Shown: positions 27,601-36,346, counted from the stretch's first letter. The stretch is DNA of 64,000 nt from an uncultured Alphaproteobacteria bacterium (GCA_950054485.1 CATLPD010000002.1:124001-188000); one strand, 5' to 3'. A program made the numbers and translations. The notes: generated from the sequence alone by a model not told the origin.

Positions 27601-27812
27601 CCAAAGCGCCGTCTGTTCGCGCGGACATTGTGAACCAGCTCGGTCGCGGTCGCGGTAGTGCGTGTTTTATCCTGATGCGATCTTTCAATTTTTTCGATCA
27701 GCATATTCAGATGATCGTTTTCATCTGCATGATAATCGCGCGCCATATCAATGCGGATTTGATCAAGTGATGTGATGTCGGATTTTTTTTGAGACGCTGA
27801 ACCGGTGGCCAT
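24612..27812 (-). CDS. putA: Bifunctional proline dehydrogenase / P5C dehydrogenase PutA
   Basis: 1066 residues from the ATG at 27812, which has AAGGGG seven bases upstream; a GTG at 27842 would add ten residues with poorer support. Oxidises proline to glutamate in two steps. The FAD-dependent PRODH barrel has IMVRLVKGAYWDTEVKYAQ and FATHNAHTVASI; the aldehyde dehydrogenase half has CISPWNFPLAIFAGQ, ETGGQNAMIVD and the catalytic Cys in SAGQRCSALRIL. It lacks an E. coli-type N-terminal ribbon-helix-helix DNA-binding domain, so it should be an enzyme only and not a repressor. Confidence 0.95.
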   Translation of the reverse strand: MATGSASQKKSDITSLDQIRIDMARDYHADENDHLNMLIEKIERSHQDKTRTTATATELVHNVRANRRRFGGLDSFLNEYGLTTTEGIALMCLAEALLRIPDRETADLLIKDKIGSADWDEHVGKGSDLFVNASTWALMLTGKVIGGADQDKDEISASNVLQKLVKKAGEPVVRQAMLHAMKILGHQFVIGRTITEAMKTARPQENLGYRYSYDMLGEAARTAKDAERYFDAYKDAIHAIGKTVQGYDEDASPITSAGISVKLSALHPRYIVSQADKTLPVLIERLLELAELCKNYNIGLTVDAEEAHRLDISLQIIEAVRMNPKLNGWNGFGLAVQAYQKRAWKTIDWLAELARTSRHSIMVRLVKGAYWDTEVKYAQERGLEDYPVFTRKNATDVSYLACAQKLMDQRDLFYPQFATHNAHTVASIITMARGQDSGFEFQRLHGMGEPLYHQLVGQEGDANKYPVRVYAPVGSHEDLLPYLVRRLLENGANSSFVNRLQDDRVPVEEMVTDPIEYIAALDNKRHPKINLPVDMYGFGTEFHRANSKGIELLDTAVSEPLEDEIQSYATKNWEAGAQFKTNKSAGQAVINPSDTADSVGHYYSPDEQQIEKILDTCEESFRSWSKTPAQDRAYYLDVAADLMEEQMVELMALCVREAGKTIPDALAEVREAIDFCRYYAVRGRQDFGSDLVLPGPTGERNTLGMTGRGTFLCISPWNFPLAIFAGQVAAALMAGNCVIAKPAEQTPLIGQMCVDILHQAGIPKDVLHLVPIRGRIAGELLVPDPRVTGVCFTGSTETAHIINKTLAERGGAIAPLIAETGGQNAMIVDNSALPEQVIDDILISGFQSAGQRCSALRILYVQDGIADNIIEMLNGAAQELVLADPAYLSTDVGPVIDQPSLQTLKNHAEELDKIGKCVAIAPMPDGLDNKGFYFAPRAYEIENTDILEREVFGPIVHIVRFKGSELGKVMDDINGKGYGLTLGIHSRIDHTIDTTLSKARVGNCYVNRSMIGAVVGVQPFGGMGLSGTGPKAGGPHYLHRFATEKTITINTTASGGNTTLVSLSED

Positions 27813-27877
27813 GTTTATCCCCTTATATGAATTGATACCCACAACTTAGGAGATTTTTCCAAGTATATCAAACGAAA

Positions 27878-28318
27878 TTAGTAACCGTAGTGTCCCCAGT
27901 ACCCCGTACCATGGCCAACACCAACCCCGACGCCAAAGCGTCCACGGTCATATTGATAGTTGCGTTCGCGCCGTTGGCTTTCGACCTCGACGCGCACACG
28001 GCTAAGGGCAGCCTCGGCCTGTGTCGCGGTTATTTTGCCTTGTTTATATTCTTCGGCCAAAAGGGCGAGTTGATCAATGAAATAGACATCCAGATCATCA
28101 TAAGAACCACGATTTTCGGGGGGCAGGTTTTTGTATGTCTGAATAATACAATGGGCCCGCACTGCAAAATCCGCAGACTGTGTTGTCTGTGCTGTACAGG
28201 TATCTTCGATTTCGCTTACAGATACAGTTGTGGTGCAGCCACTGAGGGCCAGTACAACCAAGGGAATAGTTACAATCTTAAGCAGAGAGTTTTTTTGGCA
28301 GGCTTTTAATAGCATCAT
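27878..28318 (-). CDS. Predicted lipoprotein downstream of atpF
   Basis: 146 residues. Lipobox VLALSGC near residue 28 predicts an envelope lipoprotein. The mature protein has a Cys-containing, Gln/Arg-rich middle and a Gly/Tyr-rich tail (GVGVGHGTGYWGHYGY). No function is recognised. The ATG at 28318 lies 41 bases inside atpF, so either the two overlap strongly or a later non-ATG start is used; the signal sequence is retained in either case. Confidence 0.65.
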   Translation of the reverse strand: MMLLKACQKNSLLKIVTIPLVVLALSGCTTTVSVSEIEDTCTAQTTQSADFAVRAHCIIQTYKNLPPENRGSYDDLDVYFIDQLALLAEEYKQGKITATQAEAALSRVRVEVESQRRERNYQYDRGRFGVGVGVGHGTGYWGHYGY

Positions 28319-28766
28319 CTATCAACTCGTTATCTTTTTTATCCATCTCACTAGATAAGATAGACTTAACTGTTGATGTTGCAATATCTGCAGCCTTAAA
28401 GCGGATTTCTTTGATTGCCGCTTTTTCAGCACGCTCGATGCGCTCGACCAGTTGATTTTCTTTTCTGGCCAGTTCTTCATCCATCTTTGACAGCATATCT
28501 TTTTCGATACGCGAAGCGCGTTCTGATGCGTTTTCGATGATTTCATCGGCTGTTTTCATGGCATCGCGGTATTTGCGCTGATAGTCAGCCAGAATTTCCT
28601 GTGCTTCAACGCGCAGTTTTTCAGCTTCTTCCAGTTCTTTGCGGATGCGGTCCGTGCGGGCATCCAGAATTTCGGTAATAGGTTTTGCGCCTTTTTTCCA
28701 AGCAATGATGACAAAAAGAATTGTCGAAACCCAAACCCAGAATGTCGTGTTAGAAAGGAGTTCCAT
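28278..28766 (-). CDS. atpF: ATP synthase F0 subunit b
   Basis: 162 residues. One N-terminal membrane helix (FWVWVSTILFVIIAW) and a long charged helical stalk, EELEEAEKLRVEAQEILADY onward, as in b subunits of the peripheral stator. It follows the b' gene with a one-base overlap of start and stop. Last of the F0 genes here; F1 genes are elsewhere, as usual in alphaproteobacteria. Confidence 0.93.
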   Translation of the reverse strand: MELLSNTTFWVWVSTILFVIIAWKKGAKPITEILDARTDRIRKELEEAEKLRVEAQEILADYQRKYRDAMKTADEIIENASERASRIEKDMLSKMDEELARKENQLVERIERAEKAAIKEIRFKAADIATSTVKSILSSEMDKKDNELIDDAIKSLPKKLSA

Positions 28767-29374
28767 TACGCGGCATCCTTCATCTGTTCTTTGACAGCCT
28801 TGATGGCGACATCTTTCTTAACAGAAATGTCGGCGACTTTTTTCAAAGCGTCTTTTGTTATTTCAGCTGCGATATCTTCCAAAGATTTCAAAGCTTCGTC
28901 CTTGGCCGTATTGATAGCCTTTTCCGATTTTGTCAGGCGGCTTTTCGCCATGTCAGCAAACTGACCCTGTTTGGCTGCAATTTTTGCAGCGGTTGTTTGC
29001 TCGATCTTTTTAACGACATCGCCGGCATCTGCGTGTGCTTTTGCCAGTGCAGTTTCGTATGTGTTTTTGACGTCTTCGATTTCAGCTTCGAATTTCTCGG
29101 CACGGTTCAGGTTTGTATTGATTTCTGATTCGCGCATTTCCAAAACTTCGCTGACTTTAGGCAGGGCCATTTTCGACATCAGTAGATACAACAGAACAAA
29201 AGCCACAACCAACCAGAAAATCTGACTGGCATAGGTTGCACTGTTTAACTGTGGCAAGCCTGTTTGTGCTTCGTGCCCTGCGGCATCTGTTGCAGCCAAG
29301 GCCGGGAAGGATGCTGTTATAACAGCAATGCTTCCCAAAACCTGTGCATAAATGTGTCGAAAATTAATCGTCAT
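28766..29374 (-). CDS. atpG: ATP synthase F0 subunit b'
   Basis: 202 residues. A b-type stator subunit with an N-terminal leader of ~30 residues, a membrane helix (QIFWLVVAFVLLYLLMSKMA) and a long amphipathic helix. The b/b' pair is characteristic of alphaproteobacteria and phototrophs. It lies 16 bases after atpE and overlaps atpF by one base. Some annotations use atpF2 for this gene. Confidence 0.92.
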   Translation of the reverse strand: MTINFRHIYAQVLGSIAVITASFPALAATDAAGHEAQTGLPQLNSATYASQIFWLVVAFVLLYLLMSKMALPKVSEVLEMRESEINTNLNRAEKFEAEIEDVKNTYETALAKAHADAGDVVKKIEQTTAAKIAAKQGQFADMAKSRLTKSEKAINTAKDEALKSLEDIAAEITKDALKKVADISVKKDVAIKAVKEQMKDAA

Positions 29375-29390
29375 TATTCTTTTCTATCGA

Positions 29391-29618
29391 TTAGAAGTTA
29401 AACAGAATAATGAAAGCGATCAAAAGCGCGAAAAGAGCAACAGCTTCAATCAGCGCGAAGTACAGAAGACCTGTACCTTTAACTTCACCGGCAACTGATG
29501 GGTTGCGACCGATTGCAGCAACGATGTTACCGAACAGGTTACCCAGACCAATACCCACACCCAGTAGTGGGAATACAGCCAGACCGGCAGCGATCAATTT
29601 TGCAGCTTCTACTTCCAT
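29391..29618 (-). CDS. atpE: ATP synthase F0 subunit c
   Basis: 75 residues from the ATG at 29618 (MEVEAAKLIAAGLAVFPLLG), chosen over an upstream in-frame ATG because AAGGA lies eight bases before it and 75 residues is the usual size. It is a helical hairpin: the loop GRNP joins two membrane helices and the proton-carrying Glu is in FALIEAVALF. It forms the rotor ring. Confidence 0.96.
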   Translation of the reverse strand: MEVEAAKLIAAGLAVFPLLGVGIGLGNLFGNIVAAIGRNPSVAGEVKGTGLLYFALIEAVALFALLIAFIILFNF

Positions 29619-29719
29619 TTTATTTTCCTTTTCCACTTAGTTAGTTAACGTTTTTACTCAAAACTTATTTGCCTTATACCCAATCTAACGATTCCCGTAC
29701 AGGCTTTATTTCAATTTTT

Positions 29720-30445
29720 TTAGTGCAGTTCGATGCCGTCTTTCAGGTATACACATGTCAGAATGGCAAAAACATAGGCCTGAATAAAGGCGACCAGAAT
29801 TTCAAAGCCGACGAGTGCGACGATGACCAGCATTGGCATGATGCTTGCGATGATCGGCAGCGATACACAGAAACCCGCAAAAATTTTCAACATTGTGTGC
29901 CCCGCCATCATATTCGCAAAAAGACGAACAGACAGACTAACCGGACGTGACAAATATGAAAGGACCTCGATACAGAAAATCAGAGGCAGAATAAAGATCG
30001 GCAGCCCCTTTGGTACGAATAGGCTAAAGAAATGCAACCCGTGGCGCGCAAAACCGATGAATGTAGCGCCCAAAAATACAACCATAGCCAGTACGCCTGT
30101 GACGATAATATGGCTGGTATAGGTGAATGAACCGGGGATCATACCCAAAAGGTTACCCATCAATACGATCATGAAAATCGAAAATACGAACGGGAAATAT
30201 TTGCGGCCCTCGCGGCCAATGGTGTCTTGCACCATGTTCGATATAAATTCATACAGTATTTCACCAACATTCTGCCAGCGACCAGGTACCAAAGCCTTTT
30301 GACGCATGCTGAAAACCATGAGAACGGTTGTTACAACAACGGCCAATGTCATCCAAAGGGCTGAATTCGTGAATGAAATGTCATATCCGCCAAATTCAAT
30401 AGGTATAATAGGATTAATTTGAAACTGTTGTAATGGTCCAGCCAC
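29720..30445 (-). CDS. atpB: ATP synthase F0 subunit a
   Basis: 241 residues with five to six membrane helices. The essential Arg is in SLSVRLFANMMAGHTMLK, the conserved segment facing the c-ring, and the C-terminal helix region EILVAFIQAYVFAILTCVYL is typical. It forms the proton half-channels. Gene order atpI-atpB-atpE-b'-b matches alphaproteobacteria. Confidence 0.96.
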   Translation of the reverse strand: MAGPLQQFQINPIIPIEFGGYDISFTNSALWMTLAVVVTTVLMVFSMRQKALVPGRWQNVGEILYEFISNMVQDTIGREGRKYFPFVFSIFMIVLMGNLLGMIPGSFTYTSHIIVTGVLAMVVFLGATFIGFARHGLHFFSLFVPKGLPIFILPLIFCIEVLSYLSRPVSLSVRLFANMMAGHTMLKIFAGFCVSLPIIASIMPMLVIVALVGFEILVAFIQAYVFAILTCVYLKDGIELH

Positions 30446-30462
30446 GATTCCCTCGCAAAAGC

Positions 30463-30828
30463 TTATTTTTCAGGTTTTTCCGCGTCCTTTTGACCATTTT
30501 TTTCAGTGTTTGTCAACTGTCCGATACCAGTTTTGTGATAGTTTCCTGTCTGGGCCTTATAAATATTCAAAAACCCTGCTGCAAACCCCAGAAAGAATAA
30601 AATTATCATACCGAAAGGGGATGTGCCCAGCCATTGGTCAATCCAATAGCCTATAAATGCACCGACAGCGACTGCTGACACCAGTTCAACACCCGCGCGC
30701 ATGGCTGTTCCCATGGCTTTGCCTTCGGCTTCTTTATCAGGATTATATCCGGGATCGTTGGTTGGATCATCATCGTGTTTGGCTTTAGCCGCTGCGATGC
30801 GGGATTTAAGGTCTTTATTTTCAGACAT
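30463..30828 (-). CDS. atpI: ATP synthase accessory protein AtpI/AtpZ-like
   Basis: 121 residues. An acidic N-terminus (AKAKHDDDPTNDPGYNPDKE) precedes two membrane helices with the motif GAFIGYWIDQWLGTSPFGMI, characteristic of the AtpI/AtpZ (ATP synthase gene 1) family that helps c-ring assembly or Mg uptake. First gene of the F0 operon; atpB follows after 17 bases. Confidence 0.88.
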   Translation of the reverse strand: MSENKDLKSRIAAAKAKHDDDPTNDPGYNPDKEAEGKAMGTAMRAGVELVSAVAVGAFIGYWIDQWLGTSPFGMIILFFLGFAAGFLNIYKAQTGNYHKTGIGQLTNTEKNGQKDAEKPEK

Positions 30829-30885
30829 GTTTACATCCTTTGTTAAAGAACAAAGTATGAATGTCTCATGAAATAAGTCAATGTT

Positions 30886-31413
30886 TTAGAATACGCGACC
30901 GACACCGCTTGATAACAGCTTGCTCCATAGATACTGGTCTTCTGTGGCTTTGTATTCTTCTTCGCCGACGACATTGGCGGTCATTAATTTGCCCTGATCA
31001 AAAATCATGACCAGTCTTAAATCGTGGCCTGTCTTATCAACCTTCATTTTGGCAAAGCCCAATGATCCTGTACTTTCAATTTGACGATAGGGCAGAGAGT
31101 ACCCTTCATAGCCTAATAGGCGCTTTCTGAAGCGTTCCAGTTCGGTAGGTGAGCCTTGAACCATAGAATTTCCGTAAACAGCTGTTTGAACTTCAGGTGT
31201 GCTCATGGCGGAAAAACGCTCCATCGGTACATTCAAAACTTCGAAAGCGGCGCTCTTGCTCATGCCTTGTTGCAGTTCGGCTGTGCGCACTTTCATTTCC
31301 TCTTTATCTTTGAAGAGTTCGGCATTGATATTTTCATCTTTGAGCGGCATACAGGCTGCCATCAAAATGCATGCCGTGATCATAAGAACATAGCTGAAAG
31401 ATCGTTGCCGCAT
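30886..31413 (-). CDS. Predicted lipoprotein, possibly BamE/SmpA-like fold
   Basis: 175 residues from the ATG at 31413, which places a lipoprotein signal (SFSYVLMITACILMAAC) at the N-terminus; an upstream ATG at 31482 would bury it behind 23 polar residues. After the Cys comes an acidic linker, then ELQQGMSKSAAFEVLNVP, which resembles the GMs..eV...LG.P segment of BamE-type lipoproteins. That assignment is tentative. Neither start has a clear Shine-Dalgarno. It stands 58 bases upstream of atpI on the same strand. Confidence 0.65.
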   Translation of the reverse strand: MRQRSFSYVLMITACILMAACMPLKDENINAELFKDKEEMKVRTAELQQGMSKSAAFEVLNVPMERFSAMSTPEVQTAVYGNSMVQGSPTELERFRKRLLGYEGYSLPYRQIESTGSLGFAKMKVDKTGHDLRLVMIFDQGKLMTANVVGEEEYKATEDQYLWSKLLSSGVGRVF

Positions 31414-31548
31414 GTTCTTTGTCAGTGATGATTTCGAACATGCATTATCAGCCACAGCGGATATTGCAAAACCTTTTCCCATAGTTTTATTATACGGAAA
31501 ATAGATTAATTACATGTAAATAAAGTGATAGAACTTACGATTGAAAAT

Positions 31549-32229
31549 TTATTCTTCTTTCAACGAAACATATTTATATTGAGGCACCTCGGACAGGTTA
31601 TGGGGCTTTTTGATAACGGCATAACAAAGCCAACCGTTTTTTGCCCATGTGCTATCTGTAAGCAATTGACTATCATTTGAGACCTTTGCAAGGAGCCATT
31701 TGAAAGGGTGTAAAAGCTTTGCTTTTATGGAAGTTATATATTTGCTTTCTATAAGTTCACAGTCATATGATAGCGCAAGTCTATAGAATGCAGCGGGCGT
31801 CCATGGACGAATATGAGTCGGATCATCCCAAAACGATAAAAACGAGTTGCTTTTGAAATTTGGATCGCTTTTGACTAATAACGAACGATCTGAAGGTGCT
31901 TCGATATAGATTACTCCACCCGGCTTACATACTCTTAACAGAGCTTCAAATAGTTTTAAGGGAGCTTGGGAGTGTTCTATCACATGAGACAGTACGATCA
32001 TATCAAAAGAATTTTTATCGCAGTAAATTTGATTTGTACTGGGGTCTATCAAATGAAATTGAGCATCATTCGGAGTTTCAGAAAAAGTATCAAGGTCACA
32101 ACCATGGTGATGAAGGTCTGTACGCTCAATTTTCTTGCTAAGGGCATAGACAGGCCATTTATAACACCCGTAATCCAGAATATTCGAATTTTTAGGTAGA
32201 CTCAGGATGAGTTGCTCAAGTTTGTTCAT
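31549..32229 (-). CDS. Class I SAM-dependent methyltransferase
   Basis: 226 residues. Motif I ILDYGCYKWPVYAL binds SAM; IVLSHVIEHSQAPLKLFEAL and RVCKPGGVIYIEAP are the post-motifs of the Methyltransf_11 family. The substrate cannot be told; similar proteins act on small molecules or glycans. It starts 24 bases after phhA ends, so it may be the tail of the aromatic-degradation operon, although no role in that pathway is known. Its composition is more A+T-rich than that of its neighbours. Confidence 0.8.
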   Translation of the reverse strand: MNKLEQLILSLPKNSNILDYGCYKWPVYALSKKIERTDLHHHGCDLDTFSETPNDAQFHLIDPSTNQIYCDKNSFDMIVLSHVIEHSQAPLKLFEALLRVCKPGGVIYIEAPSDRSLLVKSDPNFKSNSFLSFWDDPTHIRPWTPAAFYRLALSYDCELIESKYITSIKAKLLHPFKWLLAKVSNDSQLLTDSTWAKNGWLCYAVIKKPHNLSEVPQYKYVSLKEE

Positions 32230-32253
32230 GTGAGAGTTTTTCGATGTGTTGTT

Positions 32254-33180
32254 TCAGGATTTATTTTTCTTTTTTGCGGCGCGCTTTTCGTTGGCAATTT
32301 TTTCGTATTCGCGTGTGCCTTTATTGATGAATACATCTTCGGGAACGGTTTCACCTTCTTTGATCATCGGTTGCTGTTTAAGCTCTTCATATATCGGTGT
32401 AAAATCAGGCTCTGCTGTTTCCTTGAATAGCTGATCGAAGCTATCGATTACGAAATACTGGGCCTGAAAATCGTCGATTTTCACCTGCGTGCGCATCATG
32501 CGTTCTTTATCAAAACGAATGCGGTGCGGCGACGGATTTTCAAGGGCGAATACAGCCTCGGTCGGGGATGACATGATGCCGGCGCCATAGATCTTTAATC
32601 CGTCTTTTTCTTCGATCAGGCCGAATTCTACTGTATACCAATATAGGCGGCCCAGAAACTTGTCTGCATTCATTCCGCGGGCTTTGATGCTGCCCTGACC
32701 GAACAATTGGATATAATCGGCAAAGACAGGGTCTGCTAATAAAGGTACGTGACCAAACAGATCATGGAAGATGTCTGGTTCCTCGATGTAGTCCATATGT
32801 TTAGGTTTGCGCAGGAACGTGCCGGCCGGAAATTTACGGTTGGCGAGCAATTCAGTGAATGGATAAACGGGTATAACGCCGGGTACACCGACAACTTCCC
32901 ATCCTGTTTTTTTCATCAGGATTTCGTTGACTTCCTCCAGCTTGGGAATGCGGTCACGCGTAATGCCAAGTGTTGAAAGGGAATCCATAAATTGTGTAAT
33001 GGCGCGACCTTTCAGAATTTCCTCCTGACGGTCAAACAGATGTGCCCAAAGTTTATGTTCTTCGTCGGTATAGTTTTCCCAGTCTTGTGGAATGGTAAAA
33101 TATTCCAGATCGCCCGGTGTCCAACCTTCAAGGTCTGTGTAATGCCCAGGGTATTCGCGATCATTGTTCGTTTTTTTCAT
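32254..33180 (-). CDS. phhA: Phenylalanine 4-monooxygenase
   Basis: 308 residues. Non-heme iron, pterin-dependent hydroxylase converting phenylalanine to tyrosine. The iron ligands are the two His of IFHDLFGHVPLLADP and the Glu of YTVEFGLIEE; SSPTEAVFAL follows. No pterin dehydratase (PhhB) gene is adjacent. It is the fourth gene of hppD-fahA-maiA-phhA, so phenylalanine feeds the homogentisate pathway encoded by its neighbours. Confidence 0.96.
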   Translation of the reverse strand: MKKTNNDREYPGHYTDLEGWTPGDLEYFTIPQDWENYTDEEHKLWAHLFDRQEEILKGRAITQFMDSLSTLGITRDRIPKLEEVNEILMKKTGWEVVGVPGVIPVYPFTELLANRKFPAGTFLRKPKHMDYIEEPDIFHDLFGHVPLLADPVFADYIQLFGQGSIKARGMNADKFLGRLYWYTVEFGLIEEKDGLKIYGAGIMSSPTEAVFALENPSPHRIRFDKERMMRTQVKIDDFQAQYFVIDSFDQLFKETAEPDFTPIYEELKQQPMIKEGETVPEDVFINKGTREYEKIANEKRAAKKKNKS

Positions 33181-33192
33181 GGTTTATACCTG

Positions 33193-33855
33193 CTATTCTT
33201 TTTGTGCATCCGGCTGGTTTTCAGGACTAGCCTGTTCAAAGACATCCAGCGTCAGACAGTTCTCGTTGATCTTGCTCAAAATTGGATATCGCGCCATATC
33301 AACGTCAAAGCGTTCGGCATTATAGATTTGCGGAATCAACGTACATTCAGCATAACTGATACCGAAATCACTGCAAAAGCCGTTATCGCTATAGAATTTA
33401 GATTGTCCGATCATTTCTTCCAGAGCCCCAAATCCATTATTTATCCATCTATGATACCATTTTTTCTTTGATTCATCATTAACCTTCAAATCTTTTTTCA
33501 GGCTTTGCAAAACGCGCAGATTATTTAAAGGATGTATATCGCAAGCGATGACATTCATAATTTGGCGCAGATAGGCGCGGTTTTCAACATATTGCGGCAA
33601 CAGCGCAGGGGCGGGATATCGTTCTTCTAGATATTCAAGAATGGCATTTGATTGCGTTAAAACCATGCCATCATCAATTAATGTCGGTACACTTGCCATG
33701 GGGTTTATTACTCTATATTCCGGCTCGTGCTGACGACCGCCCATATCCAGCAAATGAACAGGTATGATCTCGTATTTTATTTTCTTAACATTCAGGGCGA
33801 TCCTGACCTTGTATGATGTCGAAGACCGCCAATAGCTATATAACTGTAATGTCAT
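33193..33855 (-). CDS. maiA: Maleylacetoacetate isomerase
   Basis: 220 residues, zeta-class glutathione S-transferase. The N-terminal thioredoxin fold has the catalytic SYWRSSTSYKVRIALN motif. NPMASVPTLIDDGMVLTQS holds the cis-Pro and glutathione-binding Ser, and the helical domain contains DIHPLNNLRVLQ. It isomerises maleylacetoacetate to fumarylacetoacetate. It overlaps fahA by four bases and precedes phhA by 12. Confidence 0.96.
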   Translation of the reverse strand: MTLQLYSYWRSSTSYKVRIALNVKKIKYEIIPVHLLDMGGRQHEPEYRVINPMASVPTLIDDGMVLTQSNAILEYLEERYPAPALLPQYVENRAYLRQIMNVIACDIHPLNNLRVLQSLKKDLKVNDESKKKWYHRWINNGFGALEEMIGQSKFYSDNGFCSDFGISYAECTLIPQIYNAERFDVDMARYPILSKINENCLTLDVFEQASPENQPDAQKE

Positions 33856-34832
33856 GGTTTATATTCAACGACCCTTTGATCAATAGCGCCAAAAATCGAT
33901 TGGCCGGTTTCATCATACATTTCTATTTTGATCGTGTCACCAAATTGCATAAAGGGTGTTTTGGCCTCGCCACTTTCGATGGTTTCCAGCATGCGCGCTT
34001 CTGCCAGACAAGCCGAACCGTTTGATCGATCGATGTTCGAAATCGTACCAGATCCGATAATCGTGCCTGCACACAGGGGGCGCGTTTTGGCGGCATGTGC
34101 AATCAAGCGTGGAAAATCAAAAACCATGTCAGCCCCTGCATCCGGCGTGCCGAAGATATCTCCGTTGTAGGTTACCTTAATAGGCAAGTGAACAATTCCG
34201 CCATCCCATGCGTCGCCAAGCTCATCCGGCGTAACGGCGACCGGTGAAAAGGCACTGGACGGTTTTGACTGAAAAAAACCAAACCCTTTTCCAAGCTCGC
34301 CCGGAATAAGTTTTCGCAAAGAAACATCGTTTACCAGCATGACCATTTGGATATGATCGCCGGCATTGGCAACATCAACGCCCATCGGGACATCATCTGT
34401 CACAACGGCAATCTCGCCTTCAAAGTCAATGCCCCAATCAGTTGAGGCCATTTCGATATCATCGCGAGGGCCGATAAAACTGTCAGAGCCGCCCTGATAC
34501 ATCAAGGGGTCTTCCCAAAAGCTTTTCGGCATTTCAGCGCCGCGCGCTTTGCGGACCAGTTCCACATGATTAACATAAGCGCTGCCGTCAGCCCATTGAT
34601 AGGCGCGGGGCAGGGGGCTTTCCATTTGTTCTTCATCAAAGTCAAAGCTTTCAACCGTGCCGTTTTCAAGTGCGTCCGCCGCATCCTCAAGCTTGGGCTT
34701 TATATCACTCCAGTTATCCAACGCATATTGCATTGTTGGTGCGATGTGCATAACCTCGACCGCACGTGTTAGATCGCGGCTGACCAATACAAGCTTGCCG
34801 TCTCGTCCGTGTTTTAGTGATCCTAGTTTCAT
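33852..34832 (-). CDS. fahA: Fumarylacetoacetase (bacterial short form)
   Basis: 326 residues of the fumarylacetoacetate hydrolase superfamily, shorter than the eukaryotic enzyme. Metal-binding acidic residues are visible in WGIDFEGEIAVVTDDVP and in the FSPVAVTPDELGDAW region; GTIIGSGTISN is the C-terminal family motif. It cleaves fumarylacetoacetate to fumarate and acetoacetate, the last step of tyrosine breakdown. Four-base overlaps on both sides indicate tight operon coupling. Confidence 0.95.
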   Translation of the reverse strand: MKLGSLKHGRDGKLVLVSRDLTRAVEVMHIAPTMQYALDNWSDIKPKLEDAADALENGTVESFDFDEEQMESPLPRAYQWADGSAYVNHVELVRKARGAEMPKSFWEDPLMYQGGSDSFIGPRDDIEMASTDWGIDFEGEIAVVTDDVPMGVDVANAGDHIQMVMLVNDVSLRKLIPGELGKGFGFFQSKPSSAFSPVAVTPDELGDAWDGGIVHLPIKVTYNGDIFGTPDAGADMVFDFPRLIAHAAKTRPLCAGTIIGSGTISNIDRSNGSACLAEARMLETIESGEAKTPFMQFGDTIKIEMYDETGQSIFGAIDQRVVEYKP

Positions 34833-35887
34833 TTTAATACTCCTCGCCTAATCTGATCTTCTTCAAGGCTTTCAAATAATGCCTGAAAATTCCCTTCACC
34901 AAAGCCTTCATTACCTTTGCGTTGAATGATTTCAAAGAAAATAGGGCCGATGACTTCCTGCGTGAAGATTTGCAGCAATATGCCTTGTCCTTCGGTTGGG
35001 GCACCATCAATCAGAATGTGACGTTTATGCAATTCGGTCACATCTTCGCCATGACCGGGCAAACGTTCGTCAATTTTCTCGAAATAAGTGTCGGGTGTTG
35101 ACTGGAACTTGACCTTGTTATTCTTTAATCCATCAACTGTATCAAAGATATTATCCGTACCCAACGCGATATGCTGAATACCTTCGCCTTTATACTTAGA
35201 CAAATATTCTTCGATCTGCGATTTATCATCCTGACTTTCGTTAATCGGAATACGAATTTTTCCGCAAGGTGACGTCATGGCACGGCTGATCAAACCGGTC
35301 AACTTGCCTTCAATATCAAAATAGCGAATTTCACGAAAGTTGAATAAGTCTTCGTAGAATTTGGCCCATTTATTCATGTTACCGCGAAAGACGTTATGCG
35401 TAAGGTGATCAATATATGTCAGTCCGCAGCCTGATACTTTTTCGTGACCATCCGTATCAAAATCAAAATCTGTGTCGTATATCGTTTCATCTTTGTATTT
35501 ATCGACAAGGTATAATCGTGATCCGCCGATACCTTCTAGAACCGGGATTTTTAGCTCGCCGGGTCCGACAGGATTATCGGGGCTGTTGACACCGAATTCA
35601 TTGGCGCGGGCCAATGCTTTTTCAGCGTCTTTCACACGAAAGGCCATGGCGCAAACACATGGGCCGTGTTCTGCCGCGAACTGCTGGGCGAATGAGTTTG
35701 GTTCTGCATTGATAATAAAATTAATATCGCCTTGGCGGTGCAAGGTTACATTTTTGCTTTTGTGCTGTGCAATTTGTTTGAACCCCATACTGTCGAAAAG
35801 CTTGCGAAGCTGTTCCGGTTCGGGATGTGCATATTCTACAAACTCAAAGCCGTCTGTTCCCATTGGATTTTCAAAAAGGTCGCTCAT
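34829..35887 (-). CDS. hppD: 4-hydroxyphenylpyruvate dioxygenase
   Basis: 352 residues; a two-domain vicinal-oxygen-chelate enzyme. Iron ligands fit YIDHLTHNVFRGNM (His), GIQHIALGTDNIF (His) and GPIFFEIIQRKGNEGFGEGN (Glu), and the C-terminal gating helix FQALFESLEEDQIRRGVL is intact. It converts 4-hydroxyphenylpyruvate to homogentisate. First gene of the operon; its promoter should lie in 35888-35951. The next enzyme, hmgA, is 8 kb away. Confidence 0.96.
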   Translation of the reverse strand: MSDLFENPMGTDGFEFVEYAHPEPEQLRKLFDSMGFKQIAQHKSKNVTLHRQGDINFIINAEPNSFAQQFAAEHGPCVCAMAFRVKDAEKALARANEFGVNSPDNPVGPGELKIPVLEGIGGSRLYLVDKYKDETIYDTDFDFDTDGHEKVSGCGLTYIDHLTHNVFRGNMNKWAKFYEDLFNFREIRYFDIEGKLTGLISRAMTSPCGKIRIPINESQDDKSQIEEYLSKYKGEGIQHIALGTDNIFDTVDGLKNNKVKFQSTPDTYFEKIDERLPGHGEDVTELHKRHILIDGAPTEGQGILLQIFTQEVIGPIFFEIIQRKGNEGFGEGNFQALFESLEEDQIRRGVLK

Positions 35888-35951
35888 TTTTATACTCCCA
35901 TATCAATGCTCGTATAAAATTAGCGCGCAAAAGTAGTATTTGCAAGCGGAG

Positions 35952-36305
35952 TCAGTTTGAAAGGAACTTTGAAATTTCAGCGATGCGAAAAGACCTGATG
36001 CTAAATTCGCCTGATCGGCTGCGGTTATATGTGGCAAGACCCAAAATACATAGCGCGCCAATAAAATCGACACCAAATACAATACTTGCAATCAAATCCT
36101 GCAAAATGAATATGGCATAAAAAAGCGAGACCAGAGCGTCAAGGGACCATACCGCCCAAGTCTGCAACGAAACATCCTTGGATGACGTCTTTGATTTCAT
36201 AAGCGTCATGATTTGTGGTAAATAGGCTATAAGAGAAATAAAACCAATTAATGTATAAGCAAAAATAATTGAATTTTGAAATGTTAGTAAAGCTATAATT
36301 TTCAT
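35952..36305 (-). CDS. PQ-loop / SemiSWEET-like small membrane protein
   Basis: 117 residues with three predicted membrane helices. GFISLIAYLPQIMTLMKSKT has the Pro-Gln (PQ) loop of the MtN3/SemiSWEET and PQ-loop superfamily, whose short bacterial members dimerise to transport sugars or other small solutes. The second half, TWAVWSLDALVSLFYAIFIL, fits the third helix of the triple bundle. The charged tail after residue ~95 is extra. Substrate unknown. Confidence 0.65.
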   Translation of the reverse strand: MKIIALLTFQNSIIFAYTLIGFISLIAYLPQIMTLMKSKTSSKDVSLQTWAVWSLDALVSLFYAIFILQDLIASIVFGVDFIGALCILGLATYNRSRSGEFSIRSFRIAEISKFLSN

Positions 36306-36346
36306 CTCGACCCCAAGCTATATACAACGACTACGCTAAATTCTTG